A stretch of DNA of 13,363 nt from Acidobacteriota bacterium (GTDB lineage Bacteria > Acidobacteriota > Terriglobia > Acidiferrales > UBA7541). The translations under genes and the position numbers were made by a program. The stretch is taken from NCBI GenBank assembly GCA_003224075.1, contig QHYF01000234.1:1-13363 (forward strand), in the 5' to 3' direction. Numbering within the stretch: position 1 is the stretch's first letter; every line of letters begins with the position of its first letter. The notes beneath the pieces are model-generated. The model did not search any database. It saw nothing but the letters and a program-made list of their open reading frames with translations, and had not been told where the DNA came from. Positions 7,334-13,363 of the stretch are shown here, one piece after another.

Positions 7334-8683
7334 TTAACAAGGCGGGTCGTCGAGGAAGACGACATAAGAGGAGCTCCATACGGGCGCGGGGATGGAGCCG
7401 TGAGGCTGGCTGGTGACGATAATTTTGAAGAGATCCGGGGATGCCGCGAGATCGGTCATGAGCGCCTGCTTGGGATCGGGTGGGAGAGGTTGCGCGAGGG
7501 CGAGGTGCCGGAGAATTGCGAAGATGATCTGATCGGCGTGGGCGAGAGCAGTCTCAACGCCCGCGCTGCGGAATTGCAGGGAAAAGTTGCGCTCGTAAAA
7601 ATGCCAGGCCAGGCTGGCGCAGATGGTGACGGCGCGCTCGAAGCGATCGTTTCTTGTGGCCACGCCTGACGCAAGGCCGGAAGATTCCGCCGCAGAAAGG
7701 TGGGGATCAAGAACGAGCAGGATACGGCTCTCATCTTCGCGCGTGAATTCACGGACCATCAAGGATCCCAAGCGCGCGGAAGCTTTCCAGTGAACGTGGC
7801 GCGCGCTGTCTGTGGGGAGGTAATCCCGCAGGGCATAGAGATCCTGGCCGCGGCCCTTAACGAGGCTTTCGAGCGCTCCTTGCAGGCCTGGCAGAATATC
7901 CAAGTACTCCTCGGTCGGCTCGACGGATGGATAGACCAGAGCTTCCGTTTTTAGGTTGAGGTGCCGCGCCTTCTGCAGAAAGCCAAAAGGGAAGCGAGTC
8001 ACAATGCGAAACGCTTCCTGGCGATAAACGCCGCGCCGCGGGAATAACATTGGAACCACCTGCTGGACGCGATCATTCTTTGGGAGATAAGGAAAGTAGA
8101 CCGGCGTCTCCAGCATGGCGACCGCGGAAGAGACCTTCGTCCTGGCGGCTTCGACGCGCAGTGAGAAGGAGGGGAGCGTCAGCTTTGCATTTTCGAGTTC
8201 GACCACGGCCCGCACCGGCTGGCCGGCGAAGATGTGTTCGGGCAGGAGGAGCCGCATTTCGATGCCCGAGAGAGTGATCGAAGAAAGAATTCCGGACATC
8301 AGAACGATGGCGACGAGGCTCGAGAGAATCAGGAAAAGGAGATTGTTTCCGGTGTTCAGGGCGGCGAGCGCGACGAGGATGATTCCGGCGAAATAAATCC
8401 AGCCTTCGCGCGAGATGCGGTACTCCATCTTGTAACCGATCCAGCGGAGCGGGGTGCGCTTCGCGAGAACGGGAACGAGAGTCACAGCCACCCACCCGGC
8501 GATGACGAGGGCCGCGAGCGCCGACGTGCTGGCAAGACCGAGCTGCCCGAGTTCCGCGGCCGCGCCGGAATACAGCGCCAGGAGCAGCGCGGCGGTGAGC
8601 GCCGTGATCGAGAGAAGGAACGCGCGCACGGCGGGGCGGTCGGCCCTGGCCCAGAGTTGCGCGAGGGTGGAATGCACGCTCAC
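7334..8683 (-). CDS. DUF58 domain membrane protein (MoxR partner)
   Basis: About 449 residues from a GTG at 8683. Two hydrophobic segments (~21-40, ~53-72) precede the usual DUF58-protein start (YRISREGWIYFAG). A further pair of helices contains the conserved LNTGNNLLFLILS (109-121). The DUF58 signature is clear: GRGQDLYALRDYLPTDSARH-V-HWKASARLGSLMVREF (278-313), leading into a strand ILLVLD typical of the VWA-like fold. DUF58 proteins are encoded beside MoxR AAA+ ATPases and are thought to be their membrane-linked partners. The frame is open far upstream into moxR, but that part is low-complexity and antiparallel to real coding sequence. GTG 8683 or GTG 8677, 11-17 nt after the moxR stop, are the plausible starts. 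Neither has a good ribosome site, so coupling to moxR is likely. Confidence 0.88.
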   Translation of the reverse strand: MSVHSTLAQLWARADRPAVRAFLLSITALTAALLLALYSGAAAELGQLGLASTSALAALVIAGWVAVTLVPVLAKRTPLRWIGYKMEYRISREGWIYFAGIILVALAALNTGNNLLFLILSSLVAIVLMSGILSSITLSGIEMRLLLPEHIFAGQPVRAVVELENAKLTLPSFSLRVEAARTKVSSAVAMLETPVYFPYLPKNDRVQQVVPMLFPRRGVYRQEAFRIVTRFPFGFLQKARHLNLKTEALVYPSVEPTEEYLDILPGLQGALESLVKGRGQDLYALRDYLPTDSARHVHWKASARLGSLMVREFTREDESRILLVLDPHLSAAESSGLASGVATRNDRFERAVTICASLAWHFYERNFSLQFRSAGVETALAHADQIIFAILRHLALAQPLPPDPKQALMTDLAASPDLFKIIVTSQPHGSIPAPVWSSSYVVFLDDPPC

Positions 8684-8693
8684 AGCAGGACGT

Positions 8694-9641
8694 TCACAAG
8701 GGAACGGGCACGGATTCGATGATATCGCGCAGAACGGATTCGGTGGTTTCCGACTTTTTCTGCAAGGATGCGTGGCGCGAACTGGCGACCACGCGGTGCG
8801 AGAAAACCGAGACGGCGAGCTGCTTGAAGTCGTCCGGGAGGCAATAGTCTCGGCCCTCAAGGAAGGCGCGGGCTTGCGCGCCGCGCTGGAGCATGAGAGT
8901 GCCGCGCGGGCTGACACCCAGAGCGAGCTGTTCGCTCTTGCGCGTGCGGTTGACGATCTCCAGTGCGTAGTCGTGCAGGCTGGAGTCGACCTTGACGTGC
9001 GCCACCGCGTCCTGCATGGCAAGCACGTCGTTGACGTTTGCGACGGGATCGAGCGAATCAAGACCGTTATCTCCCGCTCGCTTGCGAAGAATTTCCTTTT
9101 CGGTCTCGTGGGAGGGATAGCCCATCTTGATGCGCATCAGGAAGCGGTCGAGCTGCGATTCGGGCAGGGGATAGGTGCCATGGTGCTCGACCGGATTTTG
9201 CGTGGCGATGACCAAAAAAGGTTGCGGCAGAGTCAGCGTCTTGCCATCCATGCTGACTTGCGATTCGTTCATGGCTTCGAGAAGCGCGGATTGCGTGCGC
9301 GGCGTGGTGCGGTTGATTTCGTCGGCGAGCACCACGTTGGCGAAAATCGGCCCGGGACGAAATTCAAATTCGCGGGACTCGGGATTGTAGACGCTCACGC
9401 CGAGGACATCGCTGGGAAGAAGATCGGAAGTGAACTGAATGCGCTGGAAGGTGCAATGGAACGATTTCGCAAGCGCCTGCGCAAGAGTCGTTTTGCCGAC
9501 GCCGGGGACGTCTTCGATGAGCAGATGGCCGCGAGCAAGCAAGGTGATCAACGCGAGCTGGATGGCGTCTTCCTTGCCGAAGATGGCACGGGCGATGGAG
9601 CGCTGAAGCTGCGAGACGACTTGAGAGGTGGCAGTCGACAT
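8694..9641 (-). CDS. MoxR-family AAA+ ATPase
   Basis: A 315-residue AAA+ ATPase of the MoxR (AAA_3) family. The Walker A is EDVPGVGKTT (43-52) and Walker B is VVLADEINR (103-111). Sensor 1 is ATQNP (146-150), and the YPLPESQLDRFLM block (arginine-finger/second-region signature) follows. The C-terminal lid has the family's SPRGTLML and DYCLPDDFK. MoxR proteins act as chaperone-like motors for maturation of partner complexes. Here the partners are presumably the DUF58 protein (next gene) and the TgpA-like protein. It is the first gene of the minus-strand cluster, starts at an ATG at 9641, and is divergent from tRNA-Val. An AGGAAGG stretch lies 17 nt upstream of the start, too far to be a normal ribosome site. 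I saw no clear promoter for it. Confidence 0.95.
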   Translation of the reverse strand: MSTATSQVVSQLQRSIARAIFGKEDAIQLALITLLARGHLLIEDVPGVGKTTLAQALAKSFHCTFQRIQFTSDLLPSDVLGVSVYNPESREFEFRPGPIFANVVLADEINRTTPRTQSALLEAMNESQVSMDGKTLTLPQPFLVIATQNPVEHHGTYPLPESQLDRFLMRIKMGYPSHETEKEILRKRAGDNGLDSLDPVANVNDVLAMQDAVAHVKVDSSLHDYALEIVNRTRKSEQLALGVSPRGTLMLQRGAQARAFLEGRDYCLPDDFKQLAVSVFSHRVVASSRHASLQKKSETTESVLRDIIESVPVPL

Positions 9642-9644
9642 CTG

Positions 9645-9673
9645 TTGAAAACCCGGGCCCTTCCTGTTACAAA
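9645..9673 (+). promoter_or_regulatory. Putative sigma70 promoter of tRNA-Val
   Basis: TTGAAA (9645-9650, 5/6 match to the -35 consensus) is followed after 17 nt by TACAAA (9668-9673, 4/6 match to -10). Transcription would start near 9681, about 30 nt before the mature tRNA. Spacing and orientation fit, but there is no experimental support. It overlaps the moxR 5' leader region. Confidence 0.5.
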
Positions 9674-9709
9674 TAGATGACGCTTGGCGTCGTCGCGGCT
9701 GCGCGAAAC

Positions 9710-9786
9710 GGGCGACTAGCTCAGTTGGTTAGAGCGCTCCCCTCACACGGGAGAGGTCAAAGGTTCAAGTCCTTTGTCGCCCACCA
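9710..9786 (+). tRNA. tRNA-Val (anticodon CAC)
   Basis: A full 77-nt cloverleaf. The acceptor GGGCGAC (9710-9716) pairs perfectly with GTCGCCC (9776-9782). The D stem is GCTC/GAGC. The anticodon stem CTCCC/GGGAG holds loop CTCACAC, with anticodon CAC at 9744-9746 (reads GUG, valine). The T stem is AAAGG/CCTTT with loop TTCAAGT. Discriminator A9783 is followed by an encoded CCA. There is no intron and no mismatch. Confidence 0.97.
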
Positions 9787-9792
9787 TTTTTT
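9787..9792 (+). terminator. Possible T-tract terminator after tRNA-Val
   Basis: Six T residues follow the CCA end directly. The acceptor/T-arm helix plus this tract could end transcription or serve as a processing site. There is no separate hairpin, so the call is weak, and read-through into the DUF4149 gene 37 nt downstream is possible. Confidence 0.3.
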
Positions 9793-9817
9793 GCGGTACG
9801 CCCAAACCCCATTCTAG

Positions 9818-9829
9818 CGGAAATTTCCG
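9818..9829 (+). promoter_or_regulatory. 12-bp perfect palindrome abutting the DUF4149 start codon
   Basis: CGGAAATTTCCG is self-complementary and ends on the base before the ATG. It covers the only purine-rich stretch that could act as a ribosome site (GCGGAA). It may be an operator, an mRNA stem or chance; no second copy was found in the window. Confidence 0.35.
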
Positions 9830-10309
9830 ATGTCAACATTCCTGCGAACGATCGAGTTTCTAGGTTTGAGCGTGTGGCTCGGGAGCGATGTGTTCTTGAG
9901 TTTTGTGGTGGCGCCCGGGGCGTTCCGGATCCTGGGGAGCCGAGACCAGGCTGGAGCCATCGTCGGGTTCGCGTTGTGGCGGATGCATTTCATCGGAGTC
10001 GTGTGCGGGATCGTGGTTCTGCTGGCACGTTTGCTGAGGACGCGCACGCTCGCGAGTTTGGTGACGCCAGCTGCGTTGTGTGTTGTGCTGATGATTCTGC
10101 TCACGGTGGTGTCGCAACATGCCGTCAGCCCGAAGATGGCTGCGCTGCGAGTGCACATAGGGTCGATCCAATTTACGGCTGCGAATAGTCCGCTGCTGGC
10201 GGAGTTTGGCAAATTACACCGGATTTCGGTTTCGCTCGAAAGCGGTGTGCTGCTGGCTGGTTTTGCGGCTATATATTTGATGGTACGAGAGTTAGCCTCA
10301 ACGCGGTGA
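9830..10309 (+). CDS. DUF4149 domain-containing integral membrane protein
   Basis: A 159-residue protein with four predicted membrane helices at about 8-30, 50-70, 77-97 and 135-153. The layout and motifs match the DUF4149 (TMEM205-like) family. These are an early aromatic-Gly segment (LSVWLGSDVFLSFVVAP), a conserved RMHFIG near the second helix, and FGKLHRISVSLE (126-137) before the last helix. The biochemical function of the family is not established. The start ATG at 9830 is preceded by GCGGAAATTTCCG rather than a clear Shine-Dalgarno. It lies 43 nt after tRNA-Val on the same strand and may share its promoter. The gene downstream of it is convergent. The family assignment is good; the role is unknown. 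Confidence 0.8.
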   Translation: MSTFLRTIEFLGLSVWLGSDVFLSFVVAPGAFRILGSRDQAGAIVGFALWRMHFIGVVCGIVVLLARLLRTRTLASLVTPAALCVVLMILLTVVSQHAVSPKMAALRVHIGSIQFTAANSPLLAEFGKLHRISVSLESGVLLAGFAAIYLMVRELASTR

Positions 10310-10669
10310 TCTTCTACAATTCCGGAAGCAACATGGCCAGCTCGTTCGGCAAATACAAGCTTGGTGCTTTTTCCTTGACCACTCGACCTTTTGCGAGTAA
10401 TATATCAGCCAGGTAATCGTCCATTTCGGGCTGCCGCTCTTCTTTTTTCCGGGGGCGCCACGTGTCGCAAACAACCGAAAACGCGCCTTTTAGAATCAAT
10501 CACTTACGAATTGCAAATTTTACAACTCCTTTCTTTTGATATTCATACAAACTGCCGGGGTGTGGGGGCATCGGCAGGCGCGTTGAGCGATCCGCCTTCC
10601 CGACGGGAGTCAGGTAAACACCAGGCGGCGGCCGCCAGAGACGGAAAACAACCGGTCTGAACCATGCCT
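10310..10669. other. Gap between DUF4149 gene and alkA-like gene
   Basis: About 360 bases between two convergent genes. The left half is AT-richer than its neighbours; the right half is GC-rich. I see no RNA gene, no convincing bidirectional terminator and no repeat. One short minus-strand frame (10314-10424) is listed separately. An AAAGGAG sequence on the minus strand at about 10527-10533 looks like a ribosome site but leads into no frame that I can defend. Confidence 0.5.
10314..10424 (-). CDS. Small hypothetical protein (doubtful)
   Basis: A 36-codon frame from an ATG at 10424, MDDYLADILLAKGRV to the C-terminal LPNELAMLLPEL. The frame is open a further 25 codons upstream to a TGA at 10502-10500, with only a TTG as an alternative start. 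It is amphipathic, without recognisable motifs, and third codon positions are less GC-rich than in neighbouring genes. I do not recognise it. It could be a remnant or a chance frame. An AGAAGAG sequence lies about 12 nt before the ATG, somewhat far for a ribosome site. Confidence 0.2.
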   Translation of the reverse strand: MDDYLADILLAKGRVVKEKAPSLYLPNELAMLLPEL

Positions 10670-11392
10670 CTACGAACGCCTTGGGCGTGGGCGCGTGCGG
10701 GCGGCACGTGCGGCTTCGCGCTTCCGGCGGACTTTGGCGGGGCGGATTTTGCGGAGGGCGGCGTGGCCGGCGCGCTGGCAGGCGCGCCACATATACCAAC
10801 TGGCGACGGTGCGGTAGGGACGCCAGCGCTCGCCGAAGGCAAGGAGTTCCTTGGGCTTGGGCATGTGCTTTTTGCCGTAGGTAACGGACCAGCCCTTTCT
10901 GACGCCGAGGTCATGGATGGGGAGAACGTCGGGGCGGCCGAGCCGGAAGATCAGAAACATCTCGACGGTCCAGGCCCCGATGCCGCGGACGGAAACAAGG
11001 CGCTTGACGAGCTCTTCGTCGGACAATTTGTTGGCTTCTTCCAGCGAAGGGACGATGCCTTCGATGGTTTTCTTAGCCAGATCTTTCATGGCGAGAATCT
11101 TTGCGCCTGAAAGGCCGGCTTTGCGTAGGGCGGGCTTCCTCAGCTTTAGCATTTCCTGTGGAGAAGGCGCGCGGCCGTTGGAGCCCAGAGCTTTGACGCG
11201 GCCGAAGATGGTTGCGGCGGAGAAGATTAACAGCTTTTTAGAAGGACTTCGTACGGACTTTCTGAACCATCGGTCTCGATGCGGAATTCTTGGGTTTCCT
11301 TGATGAGTGGAGCGAGCTGCGGGTCCTTCGCTGCCAGAGTGTCCATGGCGAGGCGCAGGTCGAACGGGCGGCAGACGAAATTCCTTTGTCAC
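10670..11392 (-). pseudogene. AlkA-like 3-methyladenine DNA glycosylase, internally frame-disrupted
   Basis: From residue ~59 (AATIFGRVKALG) to the end this is an HhH-GPD DNA glycosylase of the AlkA type. It has LVSVRGIGAWTVEMFLIF (helix-hairpin-helix, 132-149), then LGRPDVLPIHDLGVRKG with catalytic Asp161, and a basic tail. The open frame runs from a GTG at 11392, with GGAG at 11401-11398 as ribosome site. However, residues ~6-56 of that frame are nonsense. The expected N-terminal domain is in the next frame at 11376-11230: VCRPFDLRLAMDTLAAKD, and ETDGSESPYEVLLKS before a TAA. The first shift looks like one extra base near 11377. The second junction lacks the family's conserved QQ(L/I)S-x-KA segment, about 13 nt by comparison with the family pattern. 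The protein as encoded is very likely inactive, unless the assembly is wrong. Confidence 0.75.
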
Positions 11393-11510
11393 AGGGGCTC
11401 CATTTTGGAAACGGGGAAATAGATTAACAATTTTCTACGGAGAAGATCAAAAATCTGAAGTGAGCGGTGAGACGCCGTCGTTCAATTTCTGAGTAGTGCG
11501 TCTTTCAGGT

Positions 11511-11528
11511 GCCACCTTATGAAGTGGC
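11511..11528 (-). other. Weak hairpin between the Yip1-like and alkA-like genes
   Basis: GCCAC (11511-11515) and GTGGC (11524-11528) form a 5-bp stem with an 8-nt loop just after the Yip1-like stop codon at 11533. No U-tract follows on the minus strand, so a terminator function is doubtful. The rest of the 11393-11532 gap holds nothing else that I can name. Confidence 0.25.
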
Positions 11529-11532
11529 GACA

Positions 11533-12168
11533 TCAATGCTTCATGGGCATTGCGAATTGGAGCGCAATAAAGCAAACGTTGATCCCGGCGGAGATGAGGA
11601 AGGCCTGTAGACGGCCGATGCCGTCAACCTCCTCGAATACCAGCATCAACACTGCGGTCCAGGCGATCCCGGCCGCCAGCGTACCAACGACAGGAATGAG
11701 AATCAGCGCGTTTACAAACCAGCCGAGCAGCAAAGGGCGCATGACCCCTATAAGAGTTCCGGTGGCGCCAAAGAACCATTTGGCAATGAGATGGCACAAT
11801 CCGAGCTGCACGAACGTAATGATGCCCATGATCACAAGTCCGACAATCAGGCCCACAATCAGACCAATAATCGTCGCGGGCCCGGAGATAGGCATAGTTT
11901 TGAGCATTTGAGGAACAGCTGTGAATAGCAAAATGATTGTGGCAGCGATAGCCCAGAAGAATGCCCCGTAAAACACCGCTTTGGAGTCACGCGAAGCGCG
12001 CCGGATGGAAATGTCGTCCCAACGCACAATGCTGAATGCCAGGCGGAGATAATAAAGCGGTGCGAACCCATCAGGGGAAGGCGCGGCTTCTTCCTGTGTC
12101 ATAGAGGCGACCACACCTGCGCAGTTGTGTGCTACACCGTATTCCTGGCCGCAGACGGTGCATTTCAT
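11533..12168 (-). CDS. Yip1-like multi-pass membrane protein with N-terminal Cys/His motif
   Basis: A 211-residue protein. The first 16 residues hold C3-x2-C6-x7-H14-x-C16 (CTVCGQEYGVAHNC), a likely single zinc site or degenerate zinc ribbon. After a linker and a basic segment (RWDDISIRRASRDSK, 49-63) come about five hydrophobic segments: ~65-87, ~98-120, ~119-134, ~145-178 and ~188-207. The overall plan resembles bacterial Yip1-family membrane proteins, whose function is unknown. The start ATG at 12168 has a good Shine-Dalgarno (AAGGAAA, 8 nt spacing). It is divergent from the ychF-like gene, with 145 nt between them. The Yip1 assignment comes from topology and Gly-rich helices (GLIVGLIVGLVIMG) rather than a strict motif. 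Confidence 0.7.
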   Translation of the reverse strand: MKCTVCGQEYGVAHNCAGVVASMTQEEAAPSPDGFAPLYYLRLAFSIVRWDDISIRRASRDSKAVFYGAFFWAIAATIILLFTAVPQMLKTMPISGPATIIGLIVGLIVGLVIMGIITFVQLGLCHLIAKWFFGATGTLIGVMRPLLLGWFVNALILIPVVGTLAAGIAWTAVLMLVFEEVDGIGRLQAFLISAGINVCFIALQFAMPMKH

Positions 12169-12205
12169 CTCGAGTTTCCTTTTTGCTTTCTCGAGCCGTC
12201 GGGAG

Positions 12206-12232
12206 CATATACCTGACCATCACTCAACGCAA
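12206..12232 (-). promoter_or_regulatory. Possible promoter of the Yip1-like gene
   Basis: On the minus strand TTGCGT (12232-12227) and TATATG (12211-12206) resemble -35 and -10 boxes, with a short 15-nt spacer. They lie about 40 nt before the start codon. The short spacer makes this a weak call. Confidence 0.3.
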
Positions 12233-12313
12233 TCAGTGAGCTACGATTGCGGCGCAAGGCCGCTTTCTCGGGCCACGAGGGGATGGAGGAGGGTGTGCTA
12301 GCATTGCCAGTTT

Positions 12314-13363
12314 ATGCAGACCGGGATTATTGGGCTACCACAGGTAGGGAAGACGACGCTGTTCCGGATTTTGACGAAGGCGCACGTCGAGGGGAAAGGC
12401 GGAGCGTCGGCGACCCACGTGGGCGTGGCGAAAGTGCCCGAGCCGAGGCTGGTGGAGCTGGCGAAGCTCTATAATCCGAAGAAAATCACATACGCCACCG
12501 TGAATTACGTGGATTTGGGCGGGATGCAGAAGGAGCGCATGCGCGACGCGCTGGCGCAGTTGCGCGAAGTGGACGTGATTGCGCATGTGATTCGCGTGTT
12601 TGAAGATGCGAGCGTGCCGCATTCCGAGGGGAGCATCGATCCGCTGCGGGACGCGACAAATCTGGATTTGGAATTGATGCTGTCGGATCACGATCAGATT
12701 ACGCGGCGGCTGGAGCGGGTGGACAAGGATTTGAAGAAGAAGCGCGATTCGATCCTGGAGATCGAGAAAACGGCGCTGGAAAAGTGCAAGGCGCAACTGG
12801 AAGCGGAGAAACCGCTGCGCGAGCTGGAGTTGCCGCCGGAGGAGAGAAAATCAATCGGCGGATTCCTGTTTTTGTCGCAGCGGCCGATGCTGTACGTGCT
12901 GAATCTTGGCGATGACGAAGCGACGGAGCTGGATAAGGCCGTAGAGAAGCACAAATTGAGCGCGCTGAAGGGCAGGCCGAAGACGGCGGTGGTGGCGGTG
13001 TGCGGACGGCTGGAAGCGGAGCTTGCCGAGATGGAGGAAAAGGAAGCGGCGGAATTGCTGGCCTCGTATGGATTGAAGGAGCCGGGGCTGAACCGGCTGA
13101 TTCACGCGACCTATGATTTGCTGGGATTGATTCCGTTTTTCACGGCGGGGGAGCCGGAAGTGCGCGCGTGGACGATTCGCAAGGGCGCAACGGCGGTAAA
13201 GGCGGCGGGAGAGATTCATAGCGACATCAAGAAGGGTTTCATACGGGCGGAAGTGGTGCGATGGGATGATTTGGTGGCGGCGGGAAGTCTGGCGATGGCT
13301 CGGGAGAAAGCGCAGGTGCGGCTCGAGGGGCGGGAGTACGTCGTGCAAGAAGGAGATGTGATT
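12314..13363 (+). CDS. ychF: Divergent YchF/OLA1-type P-loop ATPase (DUF933 C-terminal domain), 3' end cut by window
   Basis: 350 codons are visible with no stop. The last residues, EYVVQEGDVI, match the family's end (YVVQDGDVMHFRFNV), so only about six codons are missing. The order is a G domain with P-loop GLPQVGKTT (7-15) and DLGG as the Walker B/G3 box (67-70). A coiled-coil insertion (~128-175) follows, then a strand LYVLNLGDDEA (193-203). The TGS-like C-terminal domain is well conserved (EPGLNRLIHATYDLLGL, FFTAGEPEVRAWTI, GATAVKAAGEIHSD, KGFIRAEV). Canonical YchF is a ribosome-associated, redox-responsive ATPase. This version differs at several nucleotide-binding motifs: NVGKST is QVGKTT, the GASKGEGLGN block is absent, and NxxE is NLGD. 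An in-frame TAG five codons upstream makes the ATG at 12314 the only ATG start. No Shine-Dalgarno is near; GGAGGAGGG lies more than 20 nt upstream. Confidence 0.9.
   Translation, partial: MQTGIIGLPQVGKTTLFRILTKAHVEGKGGASATHVGVAKVPEPRLVELAKLYNPKKITYATVNYVDLGGMQKERMRDALAQLREVDVIAHVIRVFEDASVPHSEGSIDPLRDATNLDLELMLSDHDQITRRLERVDKDLKKKRDSILEIEKTALEKCKAQLEAEKPLRELELPPEERKSIGGFLFLSQRPMLYVLNLGDDEATELDKAVEKHKLSALKGRPKTAVVAVCGRLEAELAEMEEKEAAELLASYGLKEPGLNRLIHATYDLLGLIPFFTAGEPEVRAWTIRKGATAVKAAGEIHSDIKKGFIRAEVVRWDDLVAAGSLAMAREKAQVRLEGREYVVQEGDVI

Noticed and set aside
8684..9061. N-terminal 126-codon extension of the DUF58 frame into moxR
   Set aside because: Ser/Thr/Arg-rich, overlaps moxR coding sequence in another frame, and has no membrane or DUF58 features.
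8454..9680. Plus-strand 408-codon open frame opposite moxR and the DUF58 gene
   Set aside because: Antisense to well-defined Walker A/B motifs; composition is typical of a shadow frame.
10500..10799. Minus-strand 99-codon frame between the alkA-like gene and the short hypothetical frame
   Set aside because: Overlaps the conserved 3' end of the alkA-like gene in another frame, is Pro/Arg-rich at its start, and shows no family.
1..13363. CRISPR array, insertion sequence, phage or defence genes
   Set aside because: No regularly spaced direct repeats, transposase, integrase, terminal inverted repeats or defence domains were seen on either strand.

Overview
The window looks like a chromosomal housekeeping stretch of a fairly GC-rich bacterium, most likely an Acidobacteriota member (Terriglobia-like). 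That assignment is inference. It rests on the gene neighbourhood (rimO, yacG, pgpA, an IPT/NHL propeller protein, cinA), on the divergent YchF-type ATPase, and on a palindromic 'TCATTCCGAG...GAGGAATC' intergenic repeat of the kind common in that phylum. I see no plasmid, phage, insertion-sequence, CRISPR or defence genes.

Left part (1-3744, all minus strand). Read in the direction of transcription, the order is rimO (ribosomal protein S12 methylthiotransferase), a repeat-bearing gap, yacG (small zinc protein), pgpA (phosphatidylglycerophosphatase A), an IPT/TIG + NHL-repeat propeller protein, and the first 39 codons of cinA. The last four are tightly packed: yacG/pgpA overlap by 17 bp, pgpA/NHL share an ATGA, and NHL and cinA are 8 bp apart. 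They are almost certainly co-transcribed.

Middle part (3881-9641, minus strand). This is a moxR - DUF58 - tgpA cluster, an AAA+ ATPase, a membrane-anchored DUF58 protein and a membrane transglutaminase-like protein that recur together in many bacteria. Here mutY (A/G mismatch adenine glycosylase) sits between the DUF58 gene and tgpA. The tgpA gene is broken near its 3' end. The transglutaminase frame stops at 4350, and the normal C-terminal tail, TM helix and DUF4129-like domain continue in the +1 frame to 3881.

Right part (9642-13363). A plus-strand tRNA-Val(CAC) with a reasonable sigma70 promoter precedes a DUF4149-type membrane protein. A convergent AlkA-like 3-methyladenine DNA glycosylase follows on the minus strand. 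Its N-terminal ~49 codons are recognisable only in another frame, and the conserved QQ(L/I)S segment is missing, so it is probably a damaged gene or an assembly error. A Yip1-like membrane protein with a short N-terminal Cys/His motif is next (minus). The window ends inside a divergent YchF/DUF933-type P-loop ATPase on the plus strand, only a few codons from its expected end.

The most notable points are two independently frame-disrupted genes (tgpA, alkA) in 13 kb, the non-canonical YchF nucleotide-binding motifs, an altered 8-oxoG-recognition loop in MutY, and mutY inside the moxR/tgpA cluster. I did not find convincing evidence for a wholly new system.
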